Shown: positions 8,075 to 17,199, counted from the stretch's first letter. The stretch is DNA of 64,000 nucleotides from Thiosocius sp963808165 (GCA_963808165.1 CAWEET010000023.1:124001-188000), one strand, 5' to 3'. Made by a program: numbers and translations. The notes: generated by a model not told the origin, from the letters alone.

Positions 8075-9376
8075 ATGACCAGCAAGTCAGCCGACTCGAC
8101 GGGCGTTGCCAATCCGTCACACACCCCCGCTTGTTTCCCACTGCTCGCGTCGCTTTGTTTAACCGCTGCGATGACCATCGGCGCCGCCCAGGCGGATACA
8201 GGCACTGCTGCGCAGCAGGCCCCACCAGACGCGGCAGCAACCGACCAGGGCGCACTGTCCGGCGAGGTCGACCGGCTGCGCAACGAACTGAGCCTCGAGA
8301 TTGAGCAAGGCCGACAGCTTGAAGCCAAGCTGGCGCGTGCTCAGCAGGCCTTGTCACAGGACGCTGCCGAACGGGATCGGCTCGCCGCCGAGTTGAGCCA
8401 GGCGCGCGGCCGCCTGAAAGAGGCGACCGGGCAGCTGACCGCGCTCGAGGCAGACCGGCGGCGCGCAGCGGAAAAGCTCGAGGCCGCCGAAAGAGAGCGC
8501 GCAGATGCACGCCAGGAGATCGGATCGCTGACCGCGGAGCGGGATCGCCTCGCCACTGAACGGCGCGCCGCAGGGCAGGAACTCGAAGGCCGGCAGCGCG
8601 AACTGACCGCACTGACGGAACGGCGCGAAAGGCTGGAACTCGACCTGGCCGGGGTACGGGAAAAGCTGCTGGCGACAACCGCTGAGCGCGACGACCTGTC
8701 CGCCCGTCTGGCGCTGGCCGAGGCAGATGTAGACCAAGGCTCGAAAGCGCTCGCTGCGATGACCGCCGAGCGCGATCAACTCGAACAGCGCCTGAAGGGC
8801 AGCGAGGACCAGGCCAGTTCTCTGCAGAAGCGCGCGCTCGAAACCGACAACGAACTGTCGGGCGCGCGCGCCGAGGTCTCGCGTCTGGGCAGCGAGCTGA
8901 GCCAGCTCAAGCGTCGCAACGACGAGCTCAAGGCCAACGTGGCCATGCTACGCGGCGACCTGCAGAGCAGCAGAGACGAAGGCGCAGCCCTGCGCAGCGA
9001 CCTGGCGATGCTGAAGGCGAGCCTGCCGCCGGAGCTTGGCGGTTCGGCATCGCTGCAACAGTTGAAGGCCGCGGCGGCGGACAAGGCAGATCAGATGCGC
9101 AGCATGCACCGCACCTTGCGGCGCCAACCGCAGAATACGGCGTTGCAGTCGGAATTCGACGCGGCCGCGCAGCAACTCCGCGAGCGGCAGTTGCTGATTG
9201 CCGGCGAGACCGGGGCCGTAGGGCTGTACCGACTGCGTCCAGAGGATACGCTGGCAACGGTCGCGAGCAGGTTCCTCGGCGACGGCAACCTGTGGGGCCG
9301 TATCTACGAGGCCAACCGGCACATCATCGCGGACCCCGACCGACTGATTGCCGGGCTGACGCTGCTGCTGCCCTGA
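8075..9376 (+). CDS. secreted coiled-coil protein with C-terminal LysM domain
   Basis: 433 residues; the start at 8075 is supported by GGAGG 8-12 bases upstream. A signal-peptide-like stretch (PLLASLCLTAAMTIGAAQA, ending near residue 40) is preceded by an unusually long hydrophilic leader. Residues about 60-340 are an almost continuous alpha-helical coiled coil (many RDRLAAE / TAERD heptads). The end (YRLRPEDTLATVASRF, NLWGRIYEANRHII, LIAGLTLLLP) is a LysM peptidoglycan-binding domain. It is divergent from the MotA/MotB-like pair with a 240-bp shared upstream region, suggesting all three act at the cell wall; that link is inference. Confidence 0.78.
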   Translation: MTSKSADSTGVANPSHTPACFPLLASLCLTAAMTIGAAQADTGTAAQQAPPDAAATDQGALSGEVDRLRNELSLEIEQGRQLEAKLARAQQALSQDAAERDRLAAELSQARGRLKEATGQLTALEADRRRAAEKLEAAERERADARQEIGSLTAERDRLATERRAAGQELEGRQRELTALTERRERLELDLAGVREKLLATTAERDDLSARLALAEADVDQGSKALAAMTAERDQLEQRLKGSEDQASSLQKRALETDNELSGARAEVSRLGSELSQLKRRNDELKANVAMLRGDLQSSRDEGAALRSDLAMLKASLPPELGGSASLQQLKAAAADKADQMRSMHRTLRRQPQNTALQSEFDAAAQQLRERQLLIAGETGAVGLYRLRPEDTLATVASRFLGDGNLWGRIYEANRHIIADPDRLIAGLTLLLP

Positions 9377-9426
9377 CCCGGCGGGATCATTCGGCGGACG
9401 GTCATATGCCCGCCGCTGGGCCCGTG

Positions 9427-9665
9427 CTACCGGAGCAGTCCAAGCTCCCGGTAGTAGCGGGCTGCACCCGGGTGGATGCGCTCGGCGGGCACCTGGTTCG
9501 CAGTGTTCTGCGCGGTCGTATAGCGCCCCTGTGAGAGGCGTTCGGCAAGGGCCGGGGCGTCCGGTGGATGGCCTCCGCCAACCGGTAGGCGGTCGAATCG
9601 GGAAGATCGGGCCGCACCAGTATCAGCGACCAGAGACCGACCGAGGCTATCCGTGCATGCCAACC
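9427..9665 (-). pseudogene. TAXI-family TRAP transporter receptor remnant, frameshifted
   Basis: C-terminal fragment of a TAXI-type periplasmic solute-binding protein. One minus-strand frame reads IASVGLWSLILVRPDLP and DSTAYRLAEAIHRT, then homology moves to another frame as LSQGRYTTAQ and AERIHPGAARYYRELGLLR, the typical TAXI ending. The frame change lies between about 9510 and 9560. No 5' part is present upstream (the region beyond 9720 lacks homology). This is a decayed gene end rather than a functional gene. Confidence 0.6.
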
Positions 9666-9783
9666 TTACGATCGGGTATGGGGCACGCGACTGCACCGAG
9701 GTCAGGCCGTTGAGCATGTCGCGGCTGGGTTCGCAGCAGAGTTCTTCTTCCTCACCTCGGCCATCTCACTCGGGCGCCCCGGA

Positions 9784-9823
9784 TAAAAAAGCCGCCGTGC
9801 CAAATGAGGTTTGGACGGCGGCG
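9784..9823 (-). terminator. intrinsic terminator reading on the minus strand
   Basis: On the minus strand GCCGCCGTCCAAAC pairs with the matching arm (plus-strand arms GCCGCCGT and ACGGCGGC, with GCCAAA/TTTGG extending the stem) and is followed directly by TTTTTT (plus-strand AAAAAA at 9785-9790). No protein gene is recognisable upstream of it on that strand; a second bulged hairpin (GAAATC...GATTTC) lies about 40 bases upstream. It may end a small RNA or be left over from a lost gene. Confidence 0.65.
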
Positions 9824-10203
9824 TGAGCCAAAACTGGCAATTTCGACAGAGAGTTAGGAGAAATCACCGCGAAGCGATTTCACCTAAACAGATGCACGCG
9901 CCATGCCAATAAAATTTTTGCCTTGCAACATAAGGGCTTGCTTGAACAGCTGTGTCCGTCGGGCCCGGCAAAGGGATACCCGAACGCACCAGATAGTGCG
10001 ACACCGACAGGGATTTGCACCAGCGCTGTGCGCAACGCGCCGTCGCGAGACGATGACTTCGACGGGATAAGGTGCCCTTGCCGGACATTCACGCATCGCA
10101 CCAGGCGGCAACGCTTGTCCGCTGGTCCCCGCTGACGTCTAATCAACCCGCTGTCGCCCAGCGCGGACAAAACTTTTTACCCACCGGTTTGACTAAACGT
10201 GGC

Positions 10204-10677
10204 ATGAACAGACTCAGTCGTCGCTTCCTCATCCTTCTCCCGCTGATCGCCCTCGTCTGGTCGCCGTCACGGGCCGAATCCGTCGATTTCACGCTGAACG
10301 ACCTGGACGGCACAGCAATTACGCTGTCGGATTTTCGCGGCCGCTGGGTCGTGGTGAATTTCTGGGCATCCTGGTGCAGCCCCTGTATCCGCGAACTACC
10401 CGAACTGGTCACCTATCAGCGGGAAAACCCGGGCGTGCAGGTGTTAGGCATCAACTTCGAGGAGATCTCGGCCGATGAGGCGCGGGACTTCCTGGAGCCG
10501 TTCGAGATCAACTTCCCGAATCTGAAGATCGGCAATACCCCGCTGGTACCGTTCGAACCCCTCGAAGGCCTGCCGACCACGGCGATCATCGACCCGTCCG
10601 GTGAGCTGGTGGAACGCCACATGGGCCCGGTGACCTCTTCGCAACTGCGCGACATCATCGAGCGCCACACCCACTGA
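10204..10677 (+). CDS. periplasmic TlpA/ResA-like thioredoxin
   Basis: 157 residues with an N-terminal signal sequence or anchor (FLILLPLIALVWSPSRA) and an AhpC/TSA-thioredoxin fold: VDFTLNDLDGTAITLSDFRG, then the redox motif VNFWASWCSPC (CSPC near residues 59-62), and the cis-Pro loop LEGLPTTAIID. TlpA-like proteins reduce periplasmic disulfides, commonly for cytochrome c or oxidase maturation, but no such target gene is adjacent. The upstream 200 bases hold no obvious promoter. It lies just before the nrd control region. Confidence 0.82.
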   Translation: MNRLSRRFLILLPLIALVWSPSRAESVDFTLNDLDGTAITLSDFRGRWVVVNFWASWCSPCIRELPELVTYQRENPGVQVLGINFEEISADEARDFLEPFEINFPNLKIGNTPLVPFEPLEGLPTTAIIDPSGELVERHMGPVTSSQLRDIIERHTH

Positions 10678-10871
10678 CCCGCCCCGCTTCGGCCGCTGCG
10701 CGCAGCCGTGACGCCGAGACTTCCGTGGCTTTTGGGAAATGGCTTCCCGAATTGCGCATCCTGGCAGCGGAAATGAGATTCAGTGCGACACGACAGACGC
10801 GATCCCCAAGCGGCACCCGCGGCCCGGACTAAGTCGCTGAATGTGCTGTAAATCCTTACTTCGCGGGTCAA

Positions 10872-10912
10872 ATCTCCACAAACGACACACAGATTTCCCA
10901 CGGTTTTCCACA
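10872..10912 (+). promoter_or_regulatory. putative DnaA boxes upstream of nrdA
   Basis: TTTTCCACA at 10904-10912 differs from the DnaA box TTATCCACA at one position, and ATCTCCACA at 10872-10880 at two. DnaA boxes of the TTTTCCACA kind are known in the E. coli nrdAB promoter, where DnaA couples dNTP supply to replication. Position just upstream of the NrdR boxes supports this reading. Confidence 0.45.
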
Positions 10913-10920
10913 GCTTTTAT

Positions 10921-10968
10921 ACACAAGATATTGTGGTTGACACTGCCTGATCAGCGTATATATTGTGT
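10921..10968 (+). promoter_or_regulatory. nrdA promoter with two NrdR boxes
   Basis: NrdR box 1 is ACACAAGATATTGTGG (10921-10936) and box 2 is AGCGTATATATTGTGT (10953-10968), 32 bp apart, i.e. three helical turns as is typical for NrdR pairs. Between and over them lies a sigma-70 promoter: TTGACA at 10937-10942, 16-bp spacer, TATATT at 10959-10964. Box 1 abuts the -35 and box 2 covers the -10, so NrdR bound with ATP/dATP would block RNA polymerase. The start codon of nrdA is about 95 bases downstream. Confidence 0.85.
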
Positions 10969-11063
10969 TCGAAGCGGCCATCATACAAAACCTCGGCAGT
11001 CTCACTGCCTGATCGCGCAACGCGGTCCGACCGCCCAGCACAACACACCCAGGAGGAGCCTAA

Positions 11064-13979
11064 ATGGCAACCGAAGTCACGCAGTCGAACGGCAGCGCCG
11101 AAAGCATAGCCGTACCCCCGAGTGAGGCCACCAATAGCCATGCCTTGCCGGAGATCAGCGCCAATGCACCCGGCGAGCTCAGAGTCATCCGCCGCAACGG
11201 CAAGGTGACCAACTTCGATGCCAATAAGATCGCGGTGGCGATGACCAAGGCGTTCCTCGCGGTGGAGGGCGGCAGCGCGGCAGCCTCTCGCCGGGTACAT
11301 GATCTCGTGCAGAACCTCACCGAACATCTGAGTGAGGCCCTGATTCGGCGGAATCCGGCTGGCGGCACCATCCATATCGAGGATATCCAGGACCAGGTCG
11401 AGCTGGCGCTGATGCGCTCCGGCGAGCACAAGGTGGCGCGCGCCTATGTGCTGTACCGGGAGGAACAGACGCGCAAGCGCGCTGATGAGGCCGCCAAAAA
11501 GAAATCGACACAGGGCGAAGAACCCCCGGTAAGCGTGATACTGGCAGACGGCACCAGGCGCCACCTGGATATCGAACGCCTGCGCAAACTGGTCGCCGAG
11601 GCGTGCAGTGGCCTGGAAGCCGTCACGGTCGAATCGATTCTGGACGATACCTGTCGCAACCTGTTCGACGGCGTCAAGGAGCGCGACGTGTCTCAGGCAC
11701 TGGTGATGAGCGCCCGCACGCTGATCGAAAAGGAACCGAACTACTCCTACGCGGCGGCGCGCCTGTTAATGGACATGATGCGCCGCGAGGCACTCGGCTT
11801 CCTTGGCATGGATACCGGAGTCGCCACGCAACAGGAGATGGGTGAGCGCTACGGCGAGTACTTTACCGGCTATATCAAGCGGGGCGCCGACCTCGAACTG
11901 CTCGACAAGCGCCTAAGCCAATACGATCTCGAGCGCCTGGGTGCCGCACTCAAGCCGGAACGTGATCTGCAGTTCACCTATCTCGGTCTGCAGACTTTGT
12001 ATGACCGCTATTTCATCCATTCGAAGGACACCCGCTTCGAATTGCCGCAGGCCTTTTTCATGCGTGTCGCGATGGGCCTGGCGATCAATGAGATCGATCG
12101 CGAGGGCCGCGCGATCGAATTCTACGATCTGCTGTCCAGTTTCGACTTCATGAGCTCGACGCCGACGCTGTTCAACTCCGGCACCTTGCGCCCGCAGTTG
12201 TCGAGTTGTTACCTGACCAGCGTTCCGGACGACCTCGACGGCATCTACAGCGCAATCAAGGACAACGCCCTGTTGTCGAAGTTCGCCGGTGGCCTGGGCA
12301 ACGACTGGACCCGGGTGCGCGGCATGGGCGCCCACATCAAGGGGACCAACGGCAGGTCCCAGGGCGTCGTGCCCTTTCTCAAGGTCGCCAACGACACCGC
12401 AGTCGCGGTAAACCAGGGGGGCAAGCGCAAGGGGGCAGTGTGCGCCTACCTGGAAACCTGGCACATCGATGTCGAAGAATTCCTCGACCTGCGCAAGAAC
12501 ACCGGCGACGACCGTCGCCGCACGCACGACATGAACACCGCAAACTGGATCCCTGACCTGTTTATGAAGCGCGTCGCCGAGGATGGCAACTGGACGTTGT
12601 TCTCGCCGGACGAGACCAGCGACCTGCATGACCTGACCGGCACGGCCTTCGAGGAGGCCTACGTTCGCTATGAGGAAAAGGCCGCGCGCGGTGAGATGTA
12701 CGTCGCCAAGACGCTCAAGGCCAACGATCTGTGGCGCAAGATGCTCGGCATGCTGTTCGAGACCGGCCACCCCTGGGTGGCTTTCAAAGACCCGTGCAAC
12801 ATCCGCTACACCAACCAGCATATCGGCGTGGTCCACAGCTCGAACCTGTGCACCGAGATCACGCTGCACACCAACGACAGCGAGATCGCAGTGTGCAACC
12901 TGGGATCGGTCAATCTGGCTGCCCATGTCGACGACGACGGCCTGAACCTCGGGAAACTCGAAAAGACCGTCAGCACGGCGATGCGCATGCTCGACAACGT
13001 GATCGATTACAACTACTACAGCGTACCGCAGGCGCGTAACTCCAACCTGCGCCACCGCCCGGTCGGGCTCGGCATCATGGGTTTCCAGGATGCGCTCTAC
13101 AAGGTGCGGTTGCCGTATGCGAGCCAGGAAGCAGTCGATTTCGCCGACCGGACGATGGAGGCCGTGTCTTACTACGCGATCAAGGCGTCGACCGATCTGG
13201 CCGATGAGCGCGGCCGTTATCACAGCTTCGAAGGTTCCCTGTGGAGTCAGGGCATCCTGCCGATCGACTCGCTGGCCCGCCTCGCTGCAGCGCGCGGCAG
13301 TTACCTGCAGGTCGACGACAGCCGTACGCTCGACTGGGACAGCCTGCGCGAGCGGGTGACGACGGTCGGGATGCGCAACTCCAACACCATGGCGATCGCA
13401 CCGACCGCGACCATTTCGAACATCTGCGGCGTCAGCCAGTCGATCGAGCCGACCTACCAGAACCTGTTCGTCAAATCGAACCTGTCCGGCGAGTTCACCG
13501 TCGTGAACCCCTATCTGGTGCGCGACCTGAAGGCGCTCGATCTATGGGATTCGGTAATGGTCAACGATCTGAAGTATTACGATGGTTCGGTGCAGCCGAT
13601 CAGTCGTATCCCGGATGATCTCAAGGCCCTGTATGCCTCGGCATTCGAGGTCGACCCGCGCTGGCTGGTCGAGGCCGGCAGCCGCCGGCAGAAGTGGATC
13701 GACCAGGCGCAAAGCCTCAACCTGTACATGTCGGAACCATCCGGCAAGAAGCTCGACAATCTGTACAAGCTGGCCTGGGTGCGCGGTCTGAAGACCACCT
13801 ACTACCTGCGCTCGATGGGCGCCACCCACGTCGAGAAATCGACCATGGACGACAGCAGCCGGGCCAACCAGCTGAGCGCAGTCGGTGGCAGCTATGGGGC
13901 CGCCTCGGAAGCCGCTGTGGACAATGCGGCGCCCAAGGCGTGCAGCATCCTCGATCCGGACTGCGAGGCCTGCCAGTAG
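11064..13979 (+). CDS. nrdA: class Ia ribonucleoside-diphosphate reductase, large subunit
   Basis: 971 residues; reduces NDPs to dNDPs with the radical supplied by NrdB. Two N-terminal ATP-cone domains are present (about 35-140, beginning ELRVIRRNGKVTNFDANKI, and about 155-245, beginning PPVSVILADGTRRHLDIERL), as in Pseudomonas NrdA; overall dATP inhibition is expected. Catalytic residues: Cys in LRPQLSSCYLTSVP, the NLCTEI site with thiyl Cys and Glu, partner Cys in AVCNLGSVNLA, and a C-terminal CEACQ thiol pair that is re-reduced by thioredoxin. Start is preceded by AGGAGG. It heads an nrdA-nrdB-nrdB cluster under a double NrdR-box promoter. Confidence 0.96.
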   Translation: MATEVTQSNGSAESIAVPPSEATNSHALPEISANAPGELRVIRRNGKVTNFDANKIAVAMTKAFLAVEGGSAAASRRVHDLVQNLTEHLSEALIRRNPAGGTIHIEDIQDQVELALMRSGEHKVARAYVLYREEQTRKRADEAAKKKSTQGEEPPVSVILADGTRRHLDIERLRKLVAEACSGLEAVTVESILDDTCRNLFDGVKERDVSQALVMSARTLIEKEPNYSYAAARLLMDMMRREALGFLGMDTGVATQQEMGERYGEYFTGYIKRGADLELLDKRLSQYDLERLGAALKPERDLQFTYLGLQTLYDRYFIHSKDTRFELPQAFFMRVAMGLAINEIDREGRAIEFYDLLSSFDFMSSTPTLFNSGTLRPQLSSCYLTSVPDDLDGIYSAIKDNALLSKFAGGLGNDWTRVRGMGAHIKGTNGRSQGVVPFLKVANDTAVAVNQGGKRKGAVCAYLETWHIDVEEFLDLRKNTGDDRRRTHDMNTANWIPDLFMKRVAEDGNWTLFSPDETSDLHDLTGTAFEEAYVRYEEKAARGEMYVAKTLKANDLWRKMLGMLFETGHPWVAFKDPCNIRYTNQHIGVVHSSNLCTEITLHTNDSEIAVCNLGSVNLAAHVDDDGLNLGKLEKTVSTAMRMLDNVIDYNYYSVPQARNSNLRHRPVGLGIMGFQDALYKVRLPYASQEAVDFADRTMEAVSYYAIKASTDLADERGRYHSFEGSLWSQGILPIDSLARLAAARGSYLQVDDSRTLDWDSLRERVTTVGMRNSNTMAIAPTATISNICGVSQSIEPTYQNLFVKSNLSGEFTVVNPYLVRDLKALDLWDSVMVNDLKYYDGSVQPISRIPDDLKALYASAFEVDPRWLVEAGSRRQKWIDQAQSLNLYMSEPSGKKLDNLYKLAWVRGLKTTYYLRSMGATHVEKSTMDDSSRANQLSAVGGSYGAASEAAVDNAAPKACSILDPDCEACQ

Positions 13980-14011
13980 GCAGTACTGGACGGCAATCAG
14001 GAGCACGCAGC

Positions 14012-15142
14012 ATGTTAAATTGGGATGATCCTCTTGCACCGGTACCGCCGCCGAATATGGCCCCGCCGGCTCAAGGACAGATACCGATCGAGCAGCAGGC
14101 AAGCCAGGCCGGCGCCACGCCGGCCGTCCGCCACGCCGATCTTCGCCCGGTCAATCCGGACGACAAACGTGTCATCAACGGCATGACCGACATCAACCAG
14201 TTGGCGCCCTTCAAGTACCCGTGGGCCTGGGAGTACTTCCTGAATGCCAACCGCAACCACTGGACGCCACTGGACATCGGCATGGCGCAGGACGTGCACG
14301 ACTATCACCACAAACTGACGCTGGAAGAGCGCCACGTTTACGAGAACGTCCTGTCGTACCTGACCACCTCGGACATCTTGGCGATGCGCAACATCGGGCT
14401 GGCGGTGATGGAAAAGATGTCGGCACCGGAACTGCAAATCTACCAGGCGCGCCAGGTCTACGAGGAGTCGCTACACACCTGGACCTACCAGCACTGTATC
14501 GAGACCATCGGCCTGAACCAGGGTGAGATCTACAACCGTTATCGTGTCGTGCCCGAGATCAACGGCAAGATCAAGATCGCCAACCGTCGCCTCGATTCGA
14601 TCCTGCGAGCCGACATCGATCTGACCGACCGCGATGAACTGCACAACTTCCTGCTGGCCTATATCTTCTTCGCCGGCATCTTCGAAGGCTGCTGGTTCTA
14701 CAACGGCTTCAGCCCGATCTTCGCCCTGCAGCGCCGTGGGCTGATGAAAGGTACCGCCGAGCAGTTCCAATACATCATGCGCGATGAGGTACTGCACGCC
14801 TCTTTCGGCATCCGCGTGGCCAAGCAGATCATGCTGGAGGAGAAGATACGCCCCGATCAGGATGCCATGGCTGAGATGTGGGCCGAATGTGGAGCCGCCG
14901 AGGAGGCCTATGCAGATTACATCCTGCGCGACCCAATCCTCGGCTACAGCAAAGAGGACCACGTCGGGCAATACCGCTTCATCGCCAACCGGCGTGCCCG
15001 CAGTCTGGGGCTGGACGAACCCTACCCCGGCGCGGAGCCGACGCTGAGCTGGCTCGACGAGCAGGCCAACCTGCGCAAGGAAAAGAATTTCTTCGAGACC
15101 CGTGTAACGGAGTACCAGGCCGGCGGGCTTAAATGGGAATGA
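14012..15142 (+). CDS. nrdB: ribonucleotide reductase small subunit, first of two paralogues
   Basis: 376-residue di-iron/tyrosyl-radical subunit, 32 bp after nrdA. All E. coli R2-equivalent residues are visible: Asp in LTTSDILAMRN, Glu, His and radical Tyr in EESLHTWTYQH, Glu with the two Phe in FEGCWFYNGF, Glu/His in RDEVLHASFG, Trp in NHWTPLD, and the radical-transfer Tyr in the tail RVTEYQAGGLKWE. The N-terminus (MLNWDDPL) resembles that of the second NrdB downstream, but the two proteins are clearly diverged throughout (rough impression 40% identity). It lacks the ~60-residue N-terminal extension of the second copy. Predicted fully radical-competent; why two are kept is unknown. Confidence 0.93.
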   Translation: MLNWDDPLAPVPPPNMAPPAQGQIPIEQQASQAGATPAVRHADLRPVNPDDKRVINGMTDINQLAPFKYPWAWEYFLNANRNHWTPLDIGMAQDVHDYHHKLTLEERHVYENVLSYLTTSDILAMRNIGLAVMEKMSAPELQIYQARQVYEESLHTWTYQHCIETIGLNQGEIYNRYRVVPEINGKIKIANRRLDSILRADIDLTDRDELHNFLLAYIFFAGIFEGCWFYNGFSPIFALQRRGLMKGTAEQFQYIMRDEVLHASFGIRVAKQIMLEEKIRPDQDAMAEMWAECGAAEEAYADYILRDPILGYSKEDHVGQYRFIANRRARSLGLDEPYPGAEPTLSWLDEQANLRKEKNFFETRVTEYQAGGLKWE

Positions 15143-15341
15143 CGCCGCGCTAGGCGTTCAGGTCTATGCCGGAGGGGCCCTGAGGGCTGTCGCCCGACAT
15201 TGTCAAAATGTCATTGACCACCACCCAAGGGGGATAGGGGTCACTTCGGCACCAAAAAAAGCAGTCCAGGGAACACCGACGAGGCTGCACCGATCGCCGA
15301 CACGGCGGTCAGATCCACCAAACATGCAGAATGAAGGGGTA

Positions 15342-16649
15342 ATGATGTTTAACTGGGACGATCCATTGCAGTCCGCTGCCAGCGCCTCGAAGCCGATGCG
15401 CGGCGTGCCGCCCGTTGCCGGCGTCGACGACACCGCGTCCGAACCCACAGACGTGGTCCGACGCCATCCGCATGCCGGTGACGGACTGGTAAGCAATGAT
15501 GTGCTGATGGCCAGTGCCGGTGCCGCACCAAGCGTCGACCCCGACCCGCTGAGCGTGACTGAAGCGGCGGCCGAATACGCCACCCAGATCGATGCAGGCG
15601 CGACTGGACTCGAGTCGCTGGAGATGGGGGCCGGCCGGATCCGGGTCGACGACAAAAAGATCATCAACTGCTGCGCCGACCTCAACCAACTGGTGCCATT
15701 CAAATACGACTGGGCTTGGCAGAAATATCTCGACGGCTGCGCCAATCACTGGATGCCGCAAGAGATCAACATGAACGCGGACATCCAGTTATGGCGTGAC
15801 CCGAACGGCCTGACCGAAGACGAGCGCATGATCATCAAGCGCAATCTCGGCTTCTTCTCTACCGCCGACTCACTGGTCGCAAACAACCTTGTGCTGGCGG
15901 TATACCGCCACATCACGAACCCGGAATGCCGGCAGTACCTGCTGCGCCAGGCGTTCGAGGAGGCGTTGCACACCCATGCCTATCAGTACGTGATCGAATC
16001 GCTCGGCCTCGACGAGGGCGAGGTGTTCAACATGTATCGCGAGGTACCGGCGGTCGCGCGCAAGGCGGAGTGGGCCCTGCCCTTCACCCAGCACCTCGCC
16101 GACCCGAACTTCCATACCGGCACCACGGAAAACGACCAGAAACTGCTGCGCGAGCTCGTAGCCTTTTATGTCATCTTCGAAGGCATCTTCTTCTATGTGG
16201 GCTTCACCCAGATCCTAAGCATGGGCCGTCGCAACAAAATGACCGGCACCGCTGAGCAGTTCCAGTACATCCTGCGCGACGAGTCGATGCATATGAACTT
16301 CGGCATCGACGTGATCAACCAGGTAAAGATCGAGAACCCGCACCTCTGGAGCGACCGCTTCAAGGAGGAAATCGTCCAGATGATCCGCGACGCCGTAGCG
16401 CTCGAGACCCAGTATGCCTATGACACCATGCCACGCGGCATCCTCGGCCTGAATGCGCCGATGTTCGAGGAATACCTGCAGTTCATCGCCAACCGACGCT
16501 GCGCGCAGATCGGCTTACCGGAACAGTATCCAGGGGCGACCAACCCCTTTCCCTGGATGTCAGAGGTCCTGGATCTCAAAAAGGAGAAGAATTTCTTCGA
16601 AACGCGCGTCACCGAGTATCAGACCGGCGGTACATTGAACTGGGATTGA
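15342..16649 (+). CDS. nrdB: ribonucleotide reductase small subunit, second paralogue
   Basis: 435 residues, close to the Pseudomonas NrdB type: an extended N-terminus of about 85 residues, then DDKKIINCCADLNQLVPFKY, FFSTADSLVANNLVLAVYR (ligand Asp), FEEALHTHAYQYV (Glu, His, radical Tyr), IFEGIFFYVGF, QYILRDESMHMNFG, and tail RVTEYQTGGTLNWD with the transfer Tyr. The start at 15342 follows GAAGGGG; an in-frame ATG at 15324 is possible. It is separated from the first nrdB by 199 bp without recognisable control sites. By similarity this copy looks like the ancestral partner of this NrdA and the first copy like the newcomer. Confidence 0.93.
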   Translation: MMFNWDDPLQSAASASKPMRGVPPVAGVDDTASEPTDVVRRHPHAGDGLVSNDVLMASAGAAPSVDPDPLSVTEAAAEYATQIDAGATGLESLEMGAGRIRVDDKKIINCCADLNQLVPFKYDWAWQKYLDGCANHWMPQEINMNADIQLWRDPNGLTEDERMIIKRNLGFFSTADSLVANNLVLAVYRHITNPECRQYLLRQAFEEALHTHAYQYVIESLGLDEGEVFNMYREVPAVARKAEWALPFTQHLADPNFHTGTTENDQKLLRELVAFYVIFEGIFFYVGFTQILSMGRRNKMTGTAEQFQYILRDESMHMNFGIDVINQVKIENPHLWSDRFKEEIVQMIRDAVALETQYAYDTMPRGILGLNAPMFEEYLQFIANRRCAQIGLPEQYPGATNPFPWMSEVLDLKKEKNFFETRVTEYQTGGTLNWD

Positions 16650-16887
16650 GCCTTGCCGCCAAGGCTTCCTCCGGTGATGCCTCGGGCCCGGCGCGAAACC
16701 GAGCCCGGGGCGCCCTCTCTGCCCGTACGCAGCGGCGCATGGGGCCCGTCGCACTGACTCTACCGCTTGGCCCCGGCGCGCTTGGGTCCGCAAGCGGCGA
16801 TTCCGTCACCTAGGGTCTCAACTGGCGAAATGTCCTTCACATCAAGTGCTTGCCAACCCTTGTTGAAAAACTGTCGAGACGGGCCAG

Positions 16888-16934
16888 ACACAAGATATTG
16901 TGCCACCGCATTCCTAAAGCACAATTTATTGTGA
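16888..16934 (+). promoter_or_regulatory. second pair of NrdR boxes
   Basis: ACACAAGATATTGTGC (about 16888-16903) and GCACAATTTATTGTGA (about 16919-16934) are both near-consensus NrdR boxes, 31 bp apart. The first box is identical to nrdA box 1 over its first 15 bases. They lie about 240 bp after nrdB2 and just upstream of the small zinc-ribbon gene, which should therefore be NrdR-regulated independently of nrdA. Coordinates may be off by one base. Confidence 0.8.
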
Positions 16935-16989
16935 TTTGTGGGGATTCTCGATAAACTTATGCCAGAACCGGATGAGACTGGAGTGCGCC

Positions 16990-17199
16990 ATGCGTTGCCA
17001 TCACTGTCACAGCCAGATGGAACAGACCGACACAGTTGCCGAGGGCGGTGTTCGCCAAGTCTGGTATCGCTGTCCACTGTGCTCGGCCAATCAGACAGTA
17101 TCCCAGCCCCATCAGGCGCAATTGCGCCGCATCGGCAGTCTACAGCGCTGCAGCAGCACAATGAGGGACCACGCCGACAGGCAGCGCGGCGCCTATTGA
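16990..17199 (+). CDS. small zinc-ribbon protein under NrdR control, function unknown
   Basis: 69 residues starting at ATG 16990; a TTG start at 16936 in the same frame would add 18 residues but would overlap the regulatory region. Two cysteine pairs, CHHC (residues 3-6) and CPLC, about 24 residues apart (WYRCPLCSANQTV), make a zinc ribbon; the tail is basic and disordered. It is preceded by two NrdR boxes and followed about 90 bp later by an intrinsic terminator, so it forms its own unit. Not NrdR itself (no ATP cone). A role in dNTP metabolism or RNR assembly is suggested only by regulation. Confidence 0.65.
   Translation: MRCHHCHSQMEQTDTVAEGGVRQVWYRCPLCSANQTVSQPHQAQLRRIGSLQRCSSTMRDHADRQRGAY

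Noticed and set aside
11913..13223. A 436-codon minus-strand frame inside nrdA
   Set aside because: Shadow of nrdA; no start signal or domain.
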